In this document: piece by piece, positions 60,931 to 64,000 of the stretch
Numbering within the stretch: position 1 is the first letter of the stretch
How the letters are laid out: each line of letters opens with the position of its first letter
From: CAUZWH01 sp965224275
GTDB lineage: Bacteria; Pseudomonadota; Alphaproteobacteria; SHVV01
Assembly (NCBI GenBank): GCA_965224275.1
Contig: CBDCYR010000009.1
Location: forward strand, 248,001 to 312,000
Direction of reading: 5' to 3'
Length of the DNA stretch: 64,000 nucleotides
Made by a program: the position numbers and the translations under genes
Notes under the pieces: generated by a model
Told to the model about the DNA's origin: nothing
Seen by the model: only the letters and a program-made list of their open reading frames with translations
Databases searched by the model: none

Positions 60931-62142
60931 ATGAGCGACGCCCGTCTGGTTGGCACGCTGTGCCTGGTTCATGCGCTGAGCTTGCTCAGCATGGCCAGCT
61001 ATCCGGCGTTGCTCCCGACCTTCATCTCGCTGTGGGACCTGACCAACACCGAGGCGGGGTGGATCGCCGGGATCTATTACGCCGGGTACATGATGGCCGT
61101 GCCCCTCCTCGCCAGCGCCACCGACCATATCGATGCGCGACGGATTTATCTGGCTGCCAGCGCGGTTACCTGCATCGCGACGTTGGGCTTTGGGTTGTTT
61201 GCCGATGGCTTCTGGTCGGCTCTGCTATTCCGGTTTTGCGCCGGAATTGGACTCGCGGGAACCTACATGCCGGGCCTTAAGGCGCTTACCGATCGTTTAA
61301 GCGGCGTCAACGAGTCGCGCTACGTCGCTTTCTATACGGCGATCTTCGGCCTCGGCGTCAGCCTCTCCTTCCTAATGTCGGGAGAAGTCGCCGCCTGGCT
61401 TGGCTGGCGTGCTGCGTTCCTAACCGGTGCAGCCGGATCAGCGCTGGCGTTCGTCATCTTTGCGGCAGTGGTCGTGCCGCGCGATCAATCCGGTGACCGG
61501 CCGGACACCTTAATACTTGATTTTCGTCCGGTGCTGCGTGCCCGCGAAGCAATGGGCTATATGCTCGCCTACGCGGCCCATGCGTGGGAACTCTTTGCGA
61601 TGCGCGAATGGATGGTCGCATTTCTGACCTTTGCCATCGCCTATCAGGCGTTAAGCGACGTACCGGTTCGCCCGACCGTGATCGTCGCCGTGGTTAATTT
61701 GATGGGTTTGTTCTCGAGCATCATCGGCAACGAGTGCGCTGTTCGCTTCGGGCGCCGCCGGCTGATCACCATCGCCATGTGGACGTCGGCAGCGCTGGTT
61801 GGCGTTTTGGGTTTCACCGCCGGTTGGCCCTACCTGCTGATTGCTGGCCTATGCGTCATTCACGGCGTTACCGTCTCCACCGATTCGGCTTCGATCACCG
61901 CGGGTGCGGTTCAAGCAGCGCTGCGTGGTTACCGTGGAACCACCTTGGCGCTACATTCGACCTTCGGCTTCGGCGCCGGATTCCTCGGGCCGTTAGCGGT
62001 TGGCGTCGTGCTCGATGTCACCGGCGGCGAGTCGGTCATGTCGTGGGGACTGGCCCTACTGAGTATGGGTGTGGTTGCCGCGCTCGGGCCCATTGCGCTG
62101 GCCCTTGTCCGCGACCGTTCGAAGAGCCGGACGCACGAATAG
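60931..62142 (+). CDS. MFS transporter
   Basis: A 403-residue major facilitator with twelve predicted membrane helices. The loop 2-3 motif, usually GxLADRxGRR, reads ASATDHIDARRIYL, and the second half has IGNECAVRFGRRRLITIAM. CAGIGLAGTYMPGLKAL is typical of the fourth helix in transporters. The substrate is unknown; the sequence resembles the nitrate/oxalate and cyanate-type branches only in general. It stands alone after lpdA and converges with xerC, 15 bp away. Confidence 0.88.
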   Translation: MSDARLVGTLCLVHALSLLSMASYPALLPTFISLWDLTNTEAGWIAGIYYAGYMMAVPLLASATDHIDARRIYLAASAVTCIATLGFGLFADGFWSALLFRFCAGIGLAGTYMPGLKALTDRLSGVNESRYVAFYTAIFGLGVSLSFLMSGEVAAWLGWRAAFLTGAAGSALAFVIFAAVVVPRDQSGDRPDTLILDFRPVLRAREAMGYMLAYAAHAWELFAMREWMVAFLTFAIAYQALSDVPVRPTVIVAVVNLMGLFSSIIGNECAVRFGRRRLITIAMWTSAALVGVLGFTAGWPYLLIAGLCVIHGVTVSTDSASITAGAVQAALRGYRGTTLALHSTFGFGAGFLGPLAVGVVLDVTGGESVMSWGLALLSMGVVAALGPIALALVRDRSKSRTHE

Positions 62143-62157
62143 AGCAAGACCAACTGC

Positions 62158-63138
62158 TTAAGCAGGCTTGTCGCGTTCTGCGTTCCGCCCCTGCGGATGA
62201 CGTTGGTCGTAGACCTCGAGCAACCGCTCGGTATCGACCGCGGTATAGCGTTGTGTGGTTGACAGCGACACGTGCCCGAGCAGTTCCTGGATGGTCCTGA
62301 GGTCGGCGGCATCGCCACCGCGGGCCAATAGGTGAGTCGCAAAACTGTGGCGCAGCGCATGTGGTGTCGCCGTATCAGGCAAGCCCAACAGACCGCGGAG
62401 GCCACGCACCCGGCGTTGAATAATCGCCGGCTGCAGCCGACCGCCTCTGGCACCCACGAACAGTGGCGATTGCGCGCTGCCGGGGTAAGGACATAGCGCG
62501 ACATAGCGTTCGATTGCCTCCGCTACCGCCGGTAGCAGCGGAACGATGCGCTCTTTGTCACCCTTGCCGCGCACCCGCAATACGTCTCCAATCGGCTGGT
62601 CGCCTCGATTAAGCCCGAGGGCCTCTGAGATGCGGAGACCGCAGCCATAGAGAAGGGTCAGCACGGCCGCATCACGCGCTTCGATCCACGGCTCGGAGTC
62701 GGGGTCGTCAGGACCGGCGATGACAGCCCGCGCATTCTTGATCGATAACGGTTTCGGGATAGGCGGTGGAATCTTCGGTGAGCGCACCGCGGCGAGCGCG
62801 GAGTTTTCGACGTGACCCGATTTGGCGGCACGTTTAAAAAAACCGCGTATGACAGACATCGCCCGAGCCAACGAGGAATGCGCGATTCCGTCCGCCAATC
62901 GTTTGGCCATGAATGCTCGAAAATCGGCCGGTTGTAGTTCAGCGAGTTCTGCCAAACGCGGCTGGCCACCGCGATGCTCGCCGATGAAACTCAAAAACTG
63001 CGCGAGGTCGCGCGTATAGGCGTTCAAAGTGTGCGCTGAAACCCGACGTTCGGCGTAGAGCCAAGCGTGCCAATCACGCAGCGCCTGCCGAGCGGGTTCG
63101 TCGGCGAGAAGTAGCTCTAGGCGGGCAAGTTCAGCCAA
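62158..63138 (-). CDS. xerC: Tyrosine recombinase XerC
   Basis: Site-specific recombinase that, with XerD, resolves chromosome dimers at dif. The 326-residue protein has an N-terminal SAM-like DNA-binding domain (about 15-105). The catalytic domain carries the arginine in CGLRISEALGLNRGD, the lysine in RGKGDKERIVPLL, HALRHSFATHLLARGGD with the His-x-x-Arg box, LLGHVSLSTTQRYT with the second histidine, and the tyrosine in the last motif. The length is slightly above the usual 300. It overlaps the DUF484 gene by 22 bases. The pair is common in proteobacteria and excludes an integron or phage origin. Confidence 0.95.
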   Translation of the reverse strand: MAELARLELLLADEPARQALRDWHAWLYAERRVSAHTLNAYTRDLAQFLSFIGEHRGGQPRLAELAELQPADFRAFMAKRLADGIAHSSLARAMSVIRGFFKRAAKSGHVENSALAAVRSPKIPPPIPKPLSIKNARAVIAGPDDPDSEPWIEARDAAVLTLLYGCGLRISEALGLNRGDQPIGDVLRVRGKGDKERIVPLLPAVAEAIERYVALCPYPGSAQSPLFVGARGGRLQPAIIQRRVRGLRGLLGLPDTATPHALRHSFATHLLARGGDAADLRTIQELLGHVSLSTTQRYTAVDTERLLEVYDQRHPQGRNAERDKPA

Positions 63139-63836
63139 GTTTTAATCGAGCGGGCGACGACCCGGCCTAGGAAACACAGAAGCTCGGTCCCTTGGCCGGC
63201 GTGGAAGCGCTTTTTCTCGCGCGATCCCATCGCGAGAAGGCAGGCCGGTGCGCGCGGGCCCAAGTCGACCCGGACGATCACGTCGGAATGCACGAGCGGG
63301 GCACCGCTTCCATAAATTGCGACTTCACCCTCGATGTCGCCGCGTAGAAGCACTTCACGACTATCGCTCATGATAGCGCCGACGACACCGCGTTCGACGA
63401 CGTGGACACCCTGTTTTAATCCGGGATGGACATCATCGCCGACCGACTCGATGGCCAGGCTGACCACATCGACATCCAACAATGTCGCGAGATCGGTCGT
63501 CACCGCTTCGATAACTTGCTCGAAAGTCTGCGCTTCCAACAACGCCAGCACGGCGGCATGAATCTGGCTCTGGCTCGAAAGGTTGCTGCGGCCGGCGCGT
63601 ATCAGTTCGCCTTGTAGTGCCTTAAGACGCCCAACCTCACGCTGCAATCGTTCGACCATGAACTGCTGCATGTCGAGAACGTTGTCGCCTTGCTGGTTTG
63701 AGGGCGGGAGCAATGTTTGCAGGAGCTCCGGGTTCTCGGCCAGGAAATCCGGATTGCTTCTCAAGAATCCGCGGACTTCGGCCGGGCTCAGCCGCAGGTC
63801 GGTAAGCGCCGGAGCGTTTTTTGCGTCGGATGCCAT
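63117..63836 (-). CDS. DUF484 family protein
   Basis: A 239-residue cytoplasmic protein of the DUF484 family, with a GAF-like fold. The N-terminal helix region LSPAEVRGFLRSNPDFLAENPELL and the following coiled coil (about 55-90, FMVERLQREVGRLKALQGELI) are the family marks. The GAF part includes DVVSLAIE, APLVHSDVIVRVDLG and ACLLAMGSREKKRFHAGQGTELLCFLG. Its function is unknown, but it is usually next to xerC. It begins 2 bp after the transaldolase stop, so the three genes are one operon. Confidence 0.93.
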   Translation of the reverse strand: MASDAKNAPALTDLRLSPAEVRGFLRSNPDFLAENPELLQTLLPPSNQQGDNVLDMQQFMVERLQREVGRLKALQGELIRAGRSNLSSQSQIHAAVLALLEAQTFEQVIEAVTTDLATLLDVDVVSLAIESVGDDVHPGLKQGVHVVERGVVGAIMSDSREVLLRGDIEGEVAIYGSGAPLVHSDVIVRVDLGPRAPACLLAMGSREKKRFHAGQGTELLCFLGRVVARSIKTWLNLPA

Positions 63837-63838
63837 GC

Positions 63839-64000
63839 CTAATTGAGGATTTTTTGGCCGGTTGACCGCCAGTCCTCGAGAAACGCCTCAAGACCGCGAT
63901 CGGTGAGCGGATGCGCCGCCAGTTTGCGGAGAACATCGGGTGGAACCGTGCACACATGGGCACCGAGCCGGGCTGCCTCGACAACGTGGCCGGGATGGCG
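63839..64000 (-). CDS. fsa: Small transaldolase / fructose-6-phosphate aldolase (3' end)
   Basis: Only the last 53 codons are inside the window. The product HVVEAARLGAHVCTVPPDV continues with LRKLAAHPLTDRGLEAFLEDW and ends with TGQKILN. This is the C-terminal end of the small transaldolase family (TalC/FSA, about 215 residues), where HPLTD-G---F--DW is conserved. The gene cannot be assigned to transaldolase or aldolase activity from this part. The TAG stop lies 2 bp before the DUF484 start. Confidence 0.85.
   Translation of the reverse strand, partial: RHPGHVVEAARLGAHVCTVPPDVLRKLAAHPLTDRGLEAFLEDWRSTGQKILN

Noticed and set aside
62158..63138. Tyrosine recombinase as a sign of an integrated element
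   Set aside because: Position next to DUF484 and its motifs identify the housekeeping XerC; no att repeats or phage genes accompany it.

Overview
The window reads as a continuous piece of an alphaproteobacterial chromosome, GC-rich and dense in housekeeping genes. The lineage call rests on four things: a SAM-II riboswitch in front of metZ, the ccmABCDEFGHI cytochrome c maturation locus, the contiguous mdh-sucCDAB-lpd cluster, and the linkage of ffh-rpsP-rimM-trmD-rplS to leuCDB-asd. A class I lysyl-tRNA synthetase and a TipF-like degenerate EAL protein fit the same group. No rRNA is present, so order or genus cannot be fixed. I see no phage, complete insertion sequence, CRISPR array or obvious defence island.

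Layout. 0-7.8 kb: trkH, a nested palindromic repeat element, folE, apaG, metZ with its promoter, SAM-II riboswitch and terminator, an orphan radical SAM enzyme, tRNA-Gly(CCC), an alpha/beta hydrolase, a possible 61-aa gene, a decayed histidine kinase and a TerB-like protein. 7.8-20 kb: a DinG-type helicase, class I LysRS, a GST, an SRAP (HMCES/YedK) protein, a secreted subtilisin-fold protein that has lost catalytic residues, pyrD, the EAL protein, a HAD phosphatase and mmsA. 20-32 kb, all minus strand: sdhCDAB with a promoter and terminator, asd, leuB-leuD-leuC, then rplS-trmD-rimM-rpsP-ffh. 32-36.7 kb: dapF-mtaB-ftsY on the plus strand, a 108-bp hairpin with a G-quadruplex motif, a YpsA-like protein and a NUDIX hydrolase. 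36.7-46.2 kb: the ccm operon on the minus strand, with a methyltransferase inserted and a crotonase in front. 46.3-61 kb: acnA, a DUF1223 protein, htpG, then mdh-sucC-sucD-sucA-sucB-lpd. The end holds an MFS transporter, xerC, DUF484 and the 3' end of a small transaldolase.

Functionally the window carries much of the aerobic TCA cycle (acnA, sucAB-lpd, sucCD, sdhCDAB, mdh), assembly of c-type cytochromes, the downstream leucine pathway, parts of the aspartate family (asd, dapF, metZ), both SRP GTPases (ffh, ftsY) and translation genes.

The least explained signal is a palindromic repeat family. A 293-bp nested inverted repeat lies at 1583-1875. Two identical 21-bp solo palindromes (13867-13887 and 49824-49844) match its tips, and each sits in a convergent gene gap where it supplies a stop codon. 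The metZ leader, where riboswitch, terminator and a possible antiterminator interlock, is the best regulatory find. I do not see a clear new multi-gene system; most of the window is ordinary core genome.
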